Assembly: GCF_008642355.1 (NCBI RefSeq)
Contig: NZ_CP029193.1
Coordinates: 1,760,001-1,824,000 of the forward strand
Reading direction: 5' to 3'
DNA from: Streptomyces venezuelae
Lineage (GTDB): Bacteria > Actinomycetota > Actinomycetes > Streptomycetales > Streptomycetaceae
Length of the DNA stretch: 64,000 bases
Shown: positions 23,564-31,941 of the stretch, in pieces
How the letters are laid out: each line of letters opens with the position of its first letter
Numbering within the stretch: position 1 is the stretch's first letter
Translations under genes and position numbers: made by a program
The notes under the pieces: generated by a model
Told to the model about the DNA's origin: nothing
Seen by the model: only the letters and a program-made list of their open reading frames with translations
Database searches by the model: none

Positions 23564-24301
23564 TCAGACGGCGGCTTCGTGCGCGGCGCGCGGCTTCTCC
23601 GGCGCGGGCAGCGTCAGATCGCGTACGGAGAGGAAGACGTGCACGGCGACGGGGAGCAGGAGGCTGCCCGTGGCGAGGTAGAGGCCGGTGAACACCGTAC
23701 CGAGGAGCGCGAAGGCGAGGACGCCCCGGTAGCCCTGGTAGAACCCGGCGACCGCGTAGACGAGGACCGAGAGGGCCGCCGCCGCGTAGAGGTCGAGGCC
23801 GAGCACTCCGACGCCGAAGGCGATGAGGAGTCCGCGGTAGACGAGCTCGGCACCGATGCCGTCGGTCACGGCGACGGCGATCGCGAGCCTGCGCTCCTCG
23901 GCCGTGCGCGGCAGCATCGCCTCGATGGAGGCGAGTCCCGGCACGTTCTTGCCCTGCCGGGCGAGGTCGCGGAAGTTCCGCCCGGAGCCGACGGCGATCG
24001 CGCCCGCGAGGAGGACGGCGACGACTGCGTACACGGGCCGGTCCGGCATCGCCAGGCCGAAGTCGGCTGCGTCCGTGCCGGGCGAGAGCAGCAGGGCGGC
24101 GACGGCGAGAGCGGCGAAGGCCCACCACAGGGTGAGGACGAGGCCGAAGTAGCGGACCAGGGCGCGCGGTTCGATGTCCCTGCGGCGGGCCAGCGACTCG
24201 TACATGCGCCGTCCCGCCCACGGCTCACCGAGGAGCAGGTATGCGGCGAGTACGGCGGTGACGGCCGTCGAGGCGGCCGAGAAGTCCGGCGAGATGGTCA
24301 T
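23564..24301 (-). CDS. CPBP-like membrane protein with degenerate protease motifs
   Basis: 245 aa, ATG 24301 after AGGGGG. Six to eight membrane helices. The order and spacing fit CPBP (Abi) intramembrane proteases, but the first motif, normally E-E-x-x-x-R, reads A-E-L-V-Y-R, and the second, normally with a His before the Y-Q-G, reads V-A-G-F-Y-Q-G. Only the last motif His (V-H-V-F) is kept. Proteolytic activity is therefore doubtful. First gene of the operon with PadR and the permease-prefix protein. Confidence 0.75.
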   Translation of the reverse strand: MTISPDFSAASTAVTAVLAAYLLLGEPWAGRRMYESLARRRDIEPRALVRYFGLVLTLWWAFAALAVAALLLSPGTDAADFGLAMPDRPVYAVVAVLLAGAIAVGSGRNFRDLARQGKNVPGLASIEAMLPRTAEERRLAIAVAVTDGIGAELVYRGLLIAFGVGVLGLDLYAAAALSVLVYAVAGFYQGYRGVLAFALLGTVFTGLYLATGSLLLPVAVHVFLSVRDLTLPAPEKPRAAHEAAV

Positions 24302-24331
24302 GGGGTTCCCCCTACCCTGAGCGACTGAGCT

Positions 24332-24354
24332 ACCTAGACCGTATGCCGACCTAG
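24332..24354 (-). promoter_or_regulatory. Candidate promoter and PadR operator of the CPBP/PadR operon
   Basis: ACCTAG occurs at 24332-24337 and again at 24349-24354 (17 bp apart). Read on the minus strand the two CTAGGT copies overlap a plausible -35 (CTGACT) and -10 (TAGGTA) with a 16-bp spacer. An autoregulatory site is inferred. Confidence 0.3.
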
Positions 24355-24375
24355 TCAGGATTGCAACCTATCTCG

Positions 24376-24412
24376 CGCCGCGGCCCTCGGCCGCCCCTCG
24401 GCCGACGCGGCG
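24376..24412 (-). terminator. Hairpin after the HAD phosphatase gene
   Basis: Perfect 7-bp arms CGCCGCG (24376-24382) and CGCGGCG (24406-24412) with further internal GGCC pairing, starting one base after the stop codon of the minus-strand phosphatase gene. Confidence 0.5.
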
Positions 24413-24413
24413 A

Positions 24414-25220
24414 CTAGCCCACGAAGTACGTCGGGTTCGGGAGCTTGTACGTCCGGTCCGCGTAACCGCCGGCGAGGTCGGAGACCTGGTCGCCGAAGCT
24501 GCCGATGATGTCGTAGCCGGTGGACTCGATGTGTTTGCGTGTGCCTTCCTTGAACTGGACGGTGTCGCACTTCCAGGCGTCGGGCGTGGCGCAGTGGCTC
24601 AGGTAGGCCGGCGGGTTCGGCTTGTTCTTGGTGAACACGTGCGTACGGTCGAGCTGCGTCTTGTATCCCGCCTTGGCGAGGTTGGTGACGGCGCCCTCGC
24701 GCTGCGACTCGGCGAGGCCGGTGAGGAAGAAGACCTCGACGCCGTGACGCTTCGCGTACGCCACGAGCTCGGGCATGCCGAACACGGCGGGGCGCTTGGC
24801 CGCCTTGACGTACGCGTCCCAACTGTCGTTGTTGTACGTGAAGTTGGTGGACTTCTCGTAGTCGAAGCTGAGCAGGGCGGTGTCGTCGACGTCGAGGACG
24901 ATGGCGGGCTTCTTGCCGTGCCCGCCGTGCGGATGCCGCGCCGCCTTCCTGATGTCCTTCTTCGCCTTGGCCTGGATGCGGGCCAGATCCTTGGCGTACG
25001 GGCTGTCGGGCGAGGACTTCCAGACGCCGTCCGCACCCTTGGCCGCGCCGTAGTACTCGTCGATCTCGCCGACGAGCAGGCCTATGTTGTGGGGCTCCTC
25101 GGTGGGCCGTGGCCGGGCCTGGTCGGCACTGGCGGCGCCGGTGGCGCCGGTGGCGTAGAGGGCGGCGCCGGCGACGGTGCAGGCAGCGGCCAGGCCGGCC
25201 ACACGTAGGGACTTGCGCAT
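24414..25220 (-). CDS. Secreted HAD family acid phosphatase
   Basis: 268 aa from ATG 25220 (GGAG upstream). Signal peptide residues 1-32 (R-K-S basic start, Ala-rich core, A-S-A). The HAD motif I D-V-D-D-T is at residues 110-114 (nucleophile Asp110, acid Asp112), motif II Thr in F-F-L-T-G, and the late acidic motif in G-S-F-G-D-Q-V-S-D. This is the subfamily IIIB (class B/C acid phosphatase-like) type found outside the membrane. It probably releases phosphate from nucleotides or sugar phosphates. Stands alone between the CPBP operon and a DinB-fold gene. Confidence 0.9.
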   Translation of the reverse strand: MRKSLRVAGLAAACTVAGAALYATGATGAASADQARPRPTEEPHNIGLLVGEIDEYYGAAKGADGVWKSSPDSPYAKDLARIQAKAKKDIRKAARHPHGGHGKKPAIVLDVDDTALLSFDYEKSTNFTYNNDSWDAYVKAAKRPAVFGMPELVAYAKRHGVEVFFLTGLAESQREGAVTNLAKAGYKTQLDRTHVFTKNKPNPPAYLSHCATPDAWKCDTVQFKEGTRKHIESTGYDIIGSFGDQVSDLAGGYADRTYKLPNPTYFVG

Positions 25221-25327
25221 GTGTTGCGTCTCCGCATCAGGGTTCGGGCAGGTCAAGGACTGTCTACGCGCATCAACCCGCCCCTGGGGAGACCATGGCC
25301 CGACCCTTTACCTGATCCATACCTGGG

Positions 25328-25918
25328 TCAGGAGTGCGCTCCCCACCGCGGGTCGCGCCCGCTCAGCCCGATCACCCGGTCGAGGAGTGGCGCGTCGTCG
25401 GCGACGGGAACGGGCGTCCCGAAGAACCCGCTGTCGTCCCCGTCCCCGCCCTCGACGGGCGTGAGGAGCGCCTCGGCGGCCCGCAGGCTCGCCTCGTCGG
25501 GGGCGTAGTCCTGGCCGGTTGCGCGCGCAAGGTCCCAGCCGTGCACGACGAGTTCGTCGAGGGCGACGAGTCCGGCGACCTCGCCGGGCAGGTCGATGCC
25601 GCCCGCGCGGGTCATGCCCTCCCAGGCCGCCGGGTCGCGCCAGGCGTCGGCGAGGGCGGCGAGGGCCTTCGGCAGGTCGCCGCGCCAGCCGGGACCGATG
25701 TCCGGAAGCGTGCTGTCCGGGGCGCGGTCGAGCTCGGGCACGAAGTCCTTGTGCGCGGCCCGGTCGAAGGCGTGGGAGAGGCCGAGCACATGGCCCAGGA
25801 GGTTGCGCACCGCGTACTCGGGGCAGGGGGTGGGCGCCGCGAGCTGCTCGTCGGTGACGCGTTCGGCGATCCGCGCCACGAGGCGGGCCTGCGGCCCGAA
25901 GTCGAACATGTCGGCCAT
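25328..25918 (-). CDS. TIGR03086-type DinB-fold metal-binding protein
   Basis: 196 aa, ATG 25918 with AAGGACAT upstream. Family marks: L-A-A-P-T-P-C-P-E-Y-A-V-R-N-L-L-G-H-V-L-G (about residues 26-46, first metal His) and L-D-E-L-V-V-H-G-W-D-L-A-R-A-T-G-Q (second His), F-G at the end of the helical part. These proteins belong to the mycothiol-dependent maleylpyruvate isomerase/DinB superfamily; the substrate is unknown. Third DinB-type protein in the window. Confidence 0.88.
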   Translation of the reverse strand: MADMFDFGPQARLVARIAERVTDEQLAAPTPCPEYAVRNLLGHVLGLSHAFDRAAHKDFVPELDRAPDSTLPDIGPGWRGDLPKALAALADAWRDPAAWEGMTRAGGIDLPGEVAGLVALDELVVHGWDLARATGQDYAPDEASLRAAEALLTPVEGGDGDDSGFFGTPVPVADDAPLLDRVIGLSGRDPRWGAHS

Positions 25919-26052
25919 GGGATGTCCTTCTGAGGAGGCGAATACGGGACGTCTCCCCTTGCAGACCGTCCCCGCCCCCCGAACTCATCGCCACCGCGCA
26001 GGGCAGTCGCCCGATACCCGGCAGGGGGCCTTAGAAGCCAGCATCACCTCAC

Positions 26053-27261
26053 ATGACATCTTCGATCGGGCGCGTCCTGCGGGACCGCGACGCGGGCCTG
26101 TACCTGGGCGCCGTGCTGGTCTCCGGCTTCGGGACGTCCGCGCTGTGGCTGGCCTCCGGGATCTGGGTGAAGGAGCTGACGGGCTCGGACGGACTGGCCG
26201 CCCTCTGCCAGCTCGCCCTGTGGGCGCCCACCCTCACCGGCCCGCTCCTCGGCACCCTCGCGGACCGCACGCGCCGCAGACCGCTGCTGGTGACGACGAA
26301 CCTGACCCTGGCCGCCCTGCTCCTCGCCCTCTTCACCGTGGACACACCGGCCCGCCTGTGGATCCTCTTCGCGGTCCTCGTGGTGTACGGGGCGTGCGGC
26401 GTCGTCACCGACGCGGCGGAGGCGGCCCTGGCCGCGACGGCACTCGACAAAGACCTCCTCGGCGACTTCAACGGCCTGCGGATGTCCGCGAACGAGGGCA
26501 TGAAGCTGGTGGCACCGCTCGCCGGAGCGGGCCTGTTCGCCGCGTACGGGGGCGCCCGCGTGGCCCTCCTGGACGCGGTGACGTTCGTACTGGCGGCGGG
26601 CATGTTCGCACTGCTGCGGGTCAGGGAGACCGCTCCGACGCCCGACCGCACGCCCTTGCGCGCGAGGACGGCCGAGGGAGCCCGGTACCTGTGGGGACAC
26701 CCGCGGCTGCGCCCCCTGGTCGTGGCGGGCGGCCTGACGATGCTGACCTCGGGCATCAGCGGCGCGACGGTCTACGCCATCGTCGACAACCTCGGCCGCT
26801 CCCCCTCGTACACGGGCGTGCTGTACGTCGCGCAGGGCGTCGGTTCGGTCGCGGTGGGCGTGGCGTCGGGGGCACTGCTCCGCCGGTTCGGGGCGCGCCG
26901 ATTCGGCGGCGCCGGCATCGCCCTGACCGCTGTGGCGGCGGCACTCCCGGCGGTCCCGAACGACGCCGCGGCCCTCATCGGCAGCTTCACGAACGGCGCC
27001 GGACTGCCGTGCGTCCTGATCGCGGGCCTGACGGCGGTGCAGCGCGAGACACCGGACGCCCTCCTTGGCCGGGTGGCGGCCACGGCCGGCACGCTGATGT
27101 TCGCCCCGACCGCCGTCGGCATCGCGGCGGGCGCGGCCCTGGTGGAGACCGTCGACCTCGCGGTACTGCTCCCGGCGCTCGCAGGGGCACGACTGCTGAT
27201 CGCCGCGCCCCTGCTGCGGCCCTCCCGGGCCCGGGTTACTGCACGTTCGCCCAGCGCTTGA
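26053..27261 (+). CDS. MFS transporter
   Basis: 402 aa, ATG 26053. Twelve hydrophobic segments. The cytoplasmic loop between helices 2 and 3 reads G-T-L-A-D-R-T-R-R-R-P, the MFS motif A, and the mid-protein loop is Arg-rich. It resembles the enterobactin-exporter/macrolide-efflux-like group of drug-proton antiporters; the substrate is unknown. The last 26 bp overlap the convergent S28 peptidase gene, so both ends are coding. Confidence 0.85.
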   Translation: MTSSIGRVLRDRDAGLYLGAVLVSGFGTSALWLASGIWVKELTGSDGLAALCQLALWAPTLTGPLLGTLADRTRRRPLLVTTNLTLAALLLALFTVDTPARLWILFAVLVVYGACGVVTDAAEAALAATALDKDLLGDFNGLRMSANEGMKLVAPLAGAGLFAAYGGARVALLDAVTFVLAAGMFALLRVRETAPTPDRTPLRARTAEGARYLWGHPRLRPLVVAGGLTMLTSGISGATVYAIVDNLGRSPSYTGVLYVAQGVGSVAVGVASGALLRRFGARRFGGAGIALTAVAAALPAVPNDAAALIGSFTNGAGLPCVLIAGLTAVQRETPDALLGRVAATAGTLMFAPTAVGIAAGAALVETVDLAVLLPALAGARLLIAAPLLRPSRARVTARSPSA

Positions 27262-28654
27262 TCGTTGCGACGGCCTCCGTCTGCTCCGCTGCGGGGAGCT
27301 TCGCGATCGAGGCGCCGTGGTTGGCGCCGGGAACCACGTAGCGGTACGAGTCGTGGCGGCTCGGGGTGAACTTCTCGGCGCTCCACGGGTCGTTCTCGCC
27401 GTAGATGAACATCATGCGCTGGCCGCGCTTCTTCACCCAGCGGTCGACGTCCGCGATGGTCCTGTTGTCGTACGTGCCGCGCATGGCGGCGGGCAGCACC
27501 GAGTTGGGCTGGTAGATGTCCGGGTGGTGGCGGACGTCCTTGAGGTGGGAGAACTTGAGGCCGGCCCAGCCGAGCTGGGTGGCCGCCTGGCGGTAGTAGG
27601 GGCCTGTGCCGTTGGTGCCGAGTTCCTGGTCGTGGTAGACGCTGAGGCCGTGCCCCTTCGACCAGGAGTAGAGCTCGTCGTCGGTGGCGCGCTTCGCGTC
27701 GGGCACGGTCGGGCAGTCGGCGGCGGTGCCGGACTGCCAGAAGTTCCACACCTGGTCGAGGACCGCGAACTCGTAGGCACGGTCGGTCGTGCCGAGGGTC
27801 TCGTCGAAGGTGTGGCCCGCGGCCTCGGCGTCCGCCTCGAACTTGGGCAGCAGCGCGTCACGGCGTACGAGCATCTCGCGCTGCACGGCGTTCAGCGCGT
27901 TCCTGCACTCCTTGGTGCCGACGGTCCTGAAGAAGCGTTCGTAGCCGGAGTCGTCGCGGTTGTTCGCGTCGTCGGGCGCGACGAACGCGACCACCGCGTC
28001 GAGGTCCCCGGGGTAGAAACGCTCGTGGTACGTCGCCGTCATGCCGCCCTTGCTGGCACCCGTGCCCAGCCACTTGCCCTTTTCGATGGTGCGCAGGGCG
28101 CGCGTGAGGCGGTGCTCGTCGGCGGCCTCCTGCTCGACGGTCATCTTGGACCAGTCGTCGCCCGCGGCGCCCTTGGGCCGCGACTCGGCGAAGTAGCGGT
28201 GCTCGACGCCGACCTGGTTGGCGTCGATGAGTTTGGTGAGGGCGGTGGTGCCGCCGGGGAGGGTGTAGCCGCCGGTGTACAGGACGGTCGGCTTGTCCGT
28301 GGCCTTGTGCCAGAGCGTGGCGCGCTGCGTGAAGGTGGCGCCGTGGGGTTTGCGGTGGTCGACGGGCTGCTCGTACGTGAGCGTGTAGAGGGGGTGGCCC
28401 TCCTTGTCCGCCACGGAGACGACCGTCACGCCCGGTATTCGCTCCAGGCGCTCGCGGATGTGGTCGCGGGTGTCGGAGGCAGTGGTTCCGGCCGTGCTGT
28501 CCTTGCCGGTCGCCGCGGTCTCCTTGCCGGGTGCCGCGGCCGCCTCGTGGGCCGCCGTCGGCGTCTGCGCGGCCGCGGACGGTGTGGCGCCGAGCACCGC
28601 GGCGCCCGCGACCACTCCGGCGCAGACCAGCGCGGATATCCCCTTGTTGCGCAC
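27236..28654 (-). CDS. Secreted S28 family serine peptidase (tripeptidyl/prolyl aminopeptidase type)
   Basis: 472 aa, start at 28654 after AGAGGGGGAAG. Signal peptide residues 1-29. The body matches the S28 (PS-10) peptidases of Streptomyces: L-Y-T-G-G-Y, V-E-H-R-Y-F-A-E-S-R-P, nucleophile Ser201 in G-A-S-K-G-G-M-T, Asp in Y-G-E-N-D-P-W-S and His in A-N-H-G-A-S. Releases N-terminal peptides from extracellular substrates, probably in growth-medium protein turnover. A Thr/Ala/Lys-rich propeptide-like segment spans about 30-62. Convergent overlap with the MFS gene at its 3' end. Confidence 0.9.
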   Translation of the reverse strand: MRNKGISALVCAGVVAGAAVLGATPSAAAQTPTAAHEAAAAPGKETAATGKDSTAGTTASDTRDHIRERLERIPGVTVVSVADKEGHPLYTLTYEQPVDHRKPHGATFTQRATLWHKATDKPTVLYTGGYTLPGGTTALTKLIDANQVGVEHRYFAESRPKGAAGDDWSKMTVEQEAADEHRLTRALRTIEKGKWLGTGASKGGMTATYHERFYPGDLDAVVAFVAPDDANNRDDSGYERFFRTVGTKECRNALNAVQREMLVRRDALLPKFEADAEAAGHTFDETLGTTDRAYEFAVLDQVWNFWQSGTAADCPTVPDAKRATDDELYSWSKGHGLSVYHDQELGTNGTGPYYRQAATQLGWAGLKFSHLKDVRHHPDIYQPNSVLPAAMRGTYDNRTIADVDRWVKKRGQRMMFIYGENDPWSAEKFTPSRHDSYRYVVPGANHGASIAKLPAAEQTEAVATIKRWANVQ

Positions 28655-28715
28655 TCTTCCCCCTCTGTCCCGTGGTGCGGGAGTGACGGTTGTGGTGCGC
28701 GGATCGTATCGGTGA

Positions 28716-29900
28716 TCACTTCGCGTGCGACAGGGCCTTCGCGACGTGCGCGAGGTCGGCGTCCGAGGCCAATCCGGCGTGGTAGAGCCGCAGTTCCGTC
28801 GCGCCGAGTTCGGCTGCGCGTGCCGCGTCGGCGGCGAGGGTGGCGGGGCTGCCGCCCATGCCGCTCACGACGGTGAGGTTGGCCGCCAGGACCGGTCCGT
28901 CGCCCGTCCCGTCCCCGGCTCGCGCGGCGAACGGCTCAAGGAGGTGCGCGCCGCCCGTGCAGGGCACGACGACGCCGTCGGCGACGGAGAGGATGTGCCC
29001 GGGATCGACGCCGGCGTTGGCGCCGCAGTGGTAGGGCACCGGGTCGGCGTGCAGCAGTACCTGGAATCCGGTGGGGGCCGCGGCGCGGACGGCTGCGACG
29101 ACGGCCTCCTGGAGGGTGCGGGCGGTTTCCTCGCGCCACGCGCGCGTGGCGGCCGCCAGGTCCGCGCCGACGAGCTTCTCGACGGCGGGCCAACCTCCGC
29201 CCTCGTGGCCGCCGCGCCACACCGGCTCCAGGGCGCGGCGCACGGCGCCGGCCAGCTCAGCGGGGTCGAGGCCCTGTTCCGCGTACCCCGCACGGCAGGA
29301 GCCGCAGAAGCACAGCGACATCAGGTACTGCCCGGCCTCGCCGAGGGCGACGCCCGCGATCTTGTCGTGGGCGTGCAGGTGCGCCAGTCCGTACCAGCCG
29401 CAGGACTCCAGTTCGGTGCCGCGCGTCTCCTCCCCGGGACGTACGGCTGCCTCGGCCGCGAGAGCGGTGAGGTACGCGCGCGTGGCGGGCTGTGCGATGC
29501 AGGGCGCCCAGGGATAGCGGTCACCGTAGGCGTTGACCACCGACGTCGCCGGATGCTCGGCGCCCATGCGGGAGTTGTGGGCGAGGACCACCCAGCTGTG
29601 CACGTCCAGGCCGGCGTCGCGCAGGGCCCGCGCCGCCTCTCCGTAGGCGTCGCCCGGCGCCCAGTCCCCGGCCGCGTACGGCCGCGGCTCGCGGCCCCGC
29701 CAGCGCTCACCCGGCGGGTAGAGCACGGCGGCGTGCGCGGCCGTGACGATGCGGTGGCGCGGGTGGCGCGGGGTCAGCGCGCGCGTGGAGTGGTAGGCGG
29801 AGGCGAGGGTGACCTGGCGGATGCCGAGGTCGGCGAGGCGTGCGGGCGCGTCGGGGTCGCCGACGACGTCCCACGGGTAGAGGAACGCGGCGGCCTTCAC
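28716..29900 (-). CDS. Conserved protein of probable TIM-barrel glycosidase-like fold
   Basis: 394 aa from GTG 29900, overlapping the stop of the upstream dehydratase gene (GTGA). I do not recognise a named family. Features: A-A-F-L-Y-P-W-D at the N terminus, H-S-W-V-V-L-A-H-N, E-S-C-G-W-Y-G, a Cys-rich motif S-L-C-F-C-G-S-C-R (C-F-C-x2-C, often seen in uncharacterised GH-like TIM barrels that follow sugar genes), and repeated beta-alpha spacing to the end. No signal peptide. Coupling to the KdgD-type gene suggests a role in sugar-acid or glycoside breakdown, for example upstream supply of uronate; this is inference. Confidence 0.6.
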   Translation of the reverse strand: MKAAAFLYPWDVVGDPDAPARLADLGIRQVTLASAYHSTRALTPRHPRHRIVTAAHAAVLYPPGERWRGREPRPYAAGDWAPGDAYGEAARALRDAGLDVHSWVVLAHNSRMGAEHPATSVVNAYGDRYPWAPCIAQPATRAYLTALAAEAAVRPGEETRGTELESCGWYGLAHLHAHDKIAGVALGEAGQYLMSLCFCGSCRAGYAEQGLDPAELAGAVRRALEPVWRGGHEGGGWPAVEKLVGADLAAATRAWREETARTLQEAVVAAVRAAAPTGFQVLLHADPVPYHCGANAGVDPGHILSVADGVVVPCTGGAHLLEPFAARAGDGTGDGPVLAANLTVVSGMGGSPATLAADAARAAELGATELRLYHAGLASDADLAHVAKALSHAK

Positions 29901-30862
29901 GCGCCCGCACCCGGGTGCGTGGTGGCGAGCAGTTCGCGGCCCTGTTCGACGAGTTCGGCGAGCCGCTTGACGTGCTCCCCGGCCGGCTCGTGCAGCGGCG
30001 GCCGTACGGGGCCGACGTCCAGGCCGCCGAGCCGCACACCGGCCTTGACGAGGGAGACCGCGTACCCGCGGCCGAGGGCGCGCAGCTCCACGAAGGGCCG
30101 GTAGAAACCGTCGACGAGGCGGTTCACCAGGGCGTCCCCCTCCGGCGTACCGGCGTTGAACGCGCGGTGGAAGGCGAGCGCGATGTCCGGCGCGAAGCAG
30201 AAGACCGCCGAGGAGTAGAGGGTCACGCCGATGCCGCGGTAGGCGAGGCCGGTCAGCTCTGCGGTCGGCAGGCCGTTGAAGTACAGGAAGTCGCCCGGCA
30301 CTTCGGCGCGCACGGCACTGACCGTGCGCTGCATCAGGTCCATGTCGCCGAGACCGTCCTTGAAGCCGATGATCCCGTCCGCGCGGGCGAGTTCGACGAC
30401 GGTCGCCGGGGTGAGGACGGCGTTGTCGCGCTGGTAGACGATGACGTCCAGGGAGGTGGCCGCGGCCAGTTCCGTGTAGTGCCGGACGAGCCCCTCCTGA
30501 CCGGCGACGACGAGGTAGGGGGGCATGGCGAGCAGCCCGTCGGCGCCCGCCTCCTCGGCGAGGCGCGCGTACCGCACGGCGAGTGCGGTGCCGTATCCGG
30601 CGCCCGCGACCACCGGCACCCGGCCCGCCGACTCCTCGACCGCGGCGGCGACGCACTCCTGGAACTCCTCGGGGGTCAGCGCGTGGAACTCGCCCGTGCC
30701 GCAGCACGCGAAAACGGCTGCCGCACCCGCCTCGACGCCGCCGCGCACGTGGGTACGGAAGGTCTCCAGGTCGAGAGAGCCGTCGGGCGCGTACGCGGTG
30801 ACCGGGAAGAACAGCGGCCCGCTGGGGACGCGGAGTCGGGAAGCGAGGGAAGCTGACGTCAC
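29897..30862 (-). CDS. 5-dehydro-4-deoxyglucarate dehydratase (KdgD type, DHDPS superfamily)
   Basis: 321 aa from GTG 30862 with GGGAG five bases before. Decarboxylating dehydratase that turns 5-dehydro-4-deoxy-D-glucarate into 2-oxoglutarate semialdehyde. DHDPS-like TIM barrel: P-L-F-F-P-V-T-A-Y, C-C-G-T-G-E-F-H-A-L-T (the KdgD form of the G-T-T-G-E loop), Tyr143 (I-V-Y-Q-R-D-N-A) and Schiff-base Lys168 (I-G-F-K-D-G). The G-x-G-E-F variant and Y-Q-R-D-N separate it from DapA. It begins a two-gene operon with the TIM-barrel protein and is divergent from a uronate dehydrogenase gene. Its product is the substrate of the KGSADH at 14865-16397. Confidence 0.85.
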   Translation of the reverse strand: MTSASLASRLRVPSGPLFFPVTAYAPDGSLDLETFRTHVRGGVEAGAAAVFACCGTGEFHALTPEEFQECVAAAVEESAGRVPVVAGAGYGTALAVRYARLAEEAGADGLLAMPPYLVVAGQEGLVRHYTELAAATSLDVIVYQRDNAVLTPATVVELARADGIIGFKDGLGDMDLMQRTVSAVRAEVPGDFLYFNGLPTAELTGLAYRGIGVTLYSSAVFCFAPDIALAFHRAFNAGTPEGDALVNRLVDGFYRPFVELRALGRGYAVSLVKAGVRLGGLDVGPVRPPLHEPAGEHVKRLAELVEQGRELLATTHPGAGA

Positions 30863-30910
30863 GGACTCTCCCTAGGCGTGCATGGATCGGATGCGCAGCA
30901 TCAGGTGTGC

Positions 30911-30939
30911 ATGTTTCTGATTCACGTCCATATTTCTGA
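30911..30939. promoter_or_regulatory. Direct-repeat operator candidate downstream of the kdgD-type promoter
   Basis: ATGTTTCTGA at 30911-30920 and ATATTTCTGA at 30930-30939, 19 bp apart (about two helical turns), just downstream of the predicted transcription start of the minus-strand operon. The regulator may be the DeoR protein at 32163 or the IclR protein at 16522. Confidence 0.4.
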
Positions 30940-30947
30940 ACGGCACC

Positions 30948-30977
30948 ACGCTAGGACGCCCCATCGGGGCCGGTCAA
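30948..30977 (-). promoter_or_regulatory. Vegetative-type promoter of the kdgD-type operon
   Basis: On the minus strand: -35 TTGACC (30977-30972), 18-bp spacer, -10 TAGCGT (30953-30948). Close to the HrdB consensus and correctly placed about 80 bp before the GTG at 30862. Confidence 0.6.
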
Positions 30978-31002
30978 GCGGATGCACCACCTCAAGGCCC
31001 TC

Positions 31003-31032
31003 TTGACGCGACTCAACGGAGATCCCTAACCT
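31003..31032 (+). promoter_or_regulatory. Vegetative-type promoter of the uronate dehydrogenase gene
   Basis: -35 TTGACG (31003-31008), 18-bp spacer, -10 TAACCT (31027-31032), back to back with the opposite promoter. The leader then carries two copies of ATGAGTACGC (31067-31076 and 31091-31100), a possible operator. Confidence 0.55.
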
Positions 31033-31117
31033 GCCACTCGTCCATGAATGTGAACTCTGTGCGTGCATGAGTACGCGCATGCGTAACCGTATGAGTACGC
31101 TGCCCGAGGAGACCCGC

Positions 31118-31927
31118 ATGCCCGCTCCCCGCACCGTCCTGCTCACCGGCGCAGCCGGCGGCCTCGGCACCCTGATGCGCGGCCTCCTGCCCGCGTACGG
31201 ATACGACCTGCGCCTGCTGGACATCCGCCCCATCGACGACGAGCCCCGGGCCCTCACCGCCGACCTCGCCGACCGGGACGCCCTGCGTGAGGCCGTGCGC
31301 GGGACCGACGCGGTCCTCCATCTCGCGGGCATCTCCCTGGAGTCCACCTTCGACAAGATCCTGAAGGCCAACATCGAGGGCACGTACCACCTGTACGAGG
31401 CGGCCCGCGAGGAAGGCGTCCGGCGGATCGTCTTCGCCTCCTCCAACCACGCCGTGGGCTTCACCCCGCGCCCCCGGGGCGACGACCCGCTGATCCCGGT
31501 CGGCACGCCGCGCCGCCCCGACACCTTCTACGGCCTTTCGAAGTCGTTCGGCGAGGACCTCGCCCAGTTCTACTGGGACAAGCACGGCATCGAGACCGTG
31601 TCGGTCCGCATCGGATCGTGCTTCCCCGAGCCGACGAGCGTGCGGATGCTGTCCGTCTGGATGAGCCCCGACGACGGCGCCCGGCTCTTCCACGCGGCCC
31701 TCACCGCCGAGGACGTGCGGCACACCGTGGTGTACGGCTCGTCGGCCAACACCCGCCTGTGGTGGGACCTTGCCTCCGCACGGGCGCTCGGTTACGAGCC
31801 GCGGGACGACTCCGAGCGGTACGCGCCGAAGCTGATCGCCGAGCAGGGCGAACTGGACCCCGCGAACCCGGACCACGCACACCTGGGCGGCCACTTCTGC
31901 ACGAACCCGCCGGTCTGGCCGTACTGA
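31118..31927 (+). CDS. Uronate dehydrogenase-like NAD-dependent oxidoreductase
   Basis: 269 aa from ATG 31118, chosen over upstream ATGs (31067, 31091) because GAGGAG lies seven bases before it. Short-chain (extended SDR) fold: G-A-A-G-G-L-G (11-17) for NAD, Y-G-L-S-K with Tyr138 and Lys142. Uronate dehydrogenase marks are strong: I-V-F-A-S-S-N-H-A-V-G-F, R-I-G-S-C-F-P-E-P-T, S-V-W-M-S-P-D-D and V-Y-G-S-S-A-N-T-R-L-W-W-D. It should oxidise galacturonate or glucuronate to the aldarolactone, the first step of the oxidative uronate route. Divergent from the KdgD-type dehydratase gene. Confidence 0.85.
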   Translation: MPAPRTVLLTGAAGGLGTLMRGLLPAYGYDLRLLDIRPIDDEPRALTADLADRDALREAVRGTDAVLHLAGISLESTFDKILKANIEGTYHLYEAAREEGVRRIVFASSNHAVGFTPRPRGDDPLIPVGTPRRPDTFYGLSKSFGEDLAQFYWDKHGIETVSVRIGSCFPEPTSVRMLSVWMSPDDGARLFHAALTAEDVRHTVVYGSSANTRLWWDLASARALGYEPRDDSERYAPKLIAEQGELDPANPDHAHLGGHFCTNPPVWPY

Positions 31928-31941
31928 CACAGCGGCCCATT

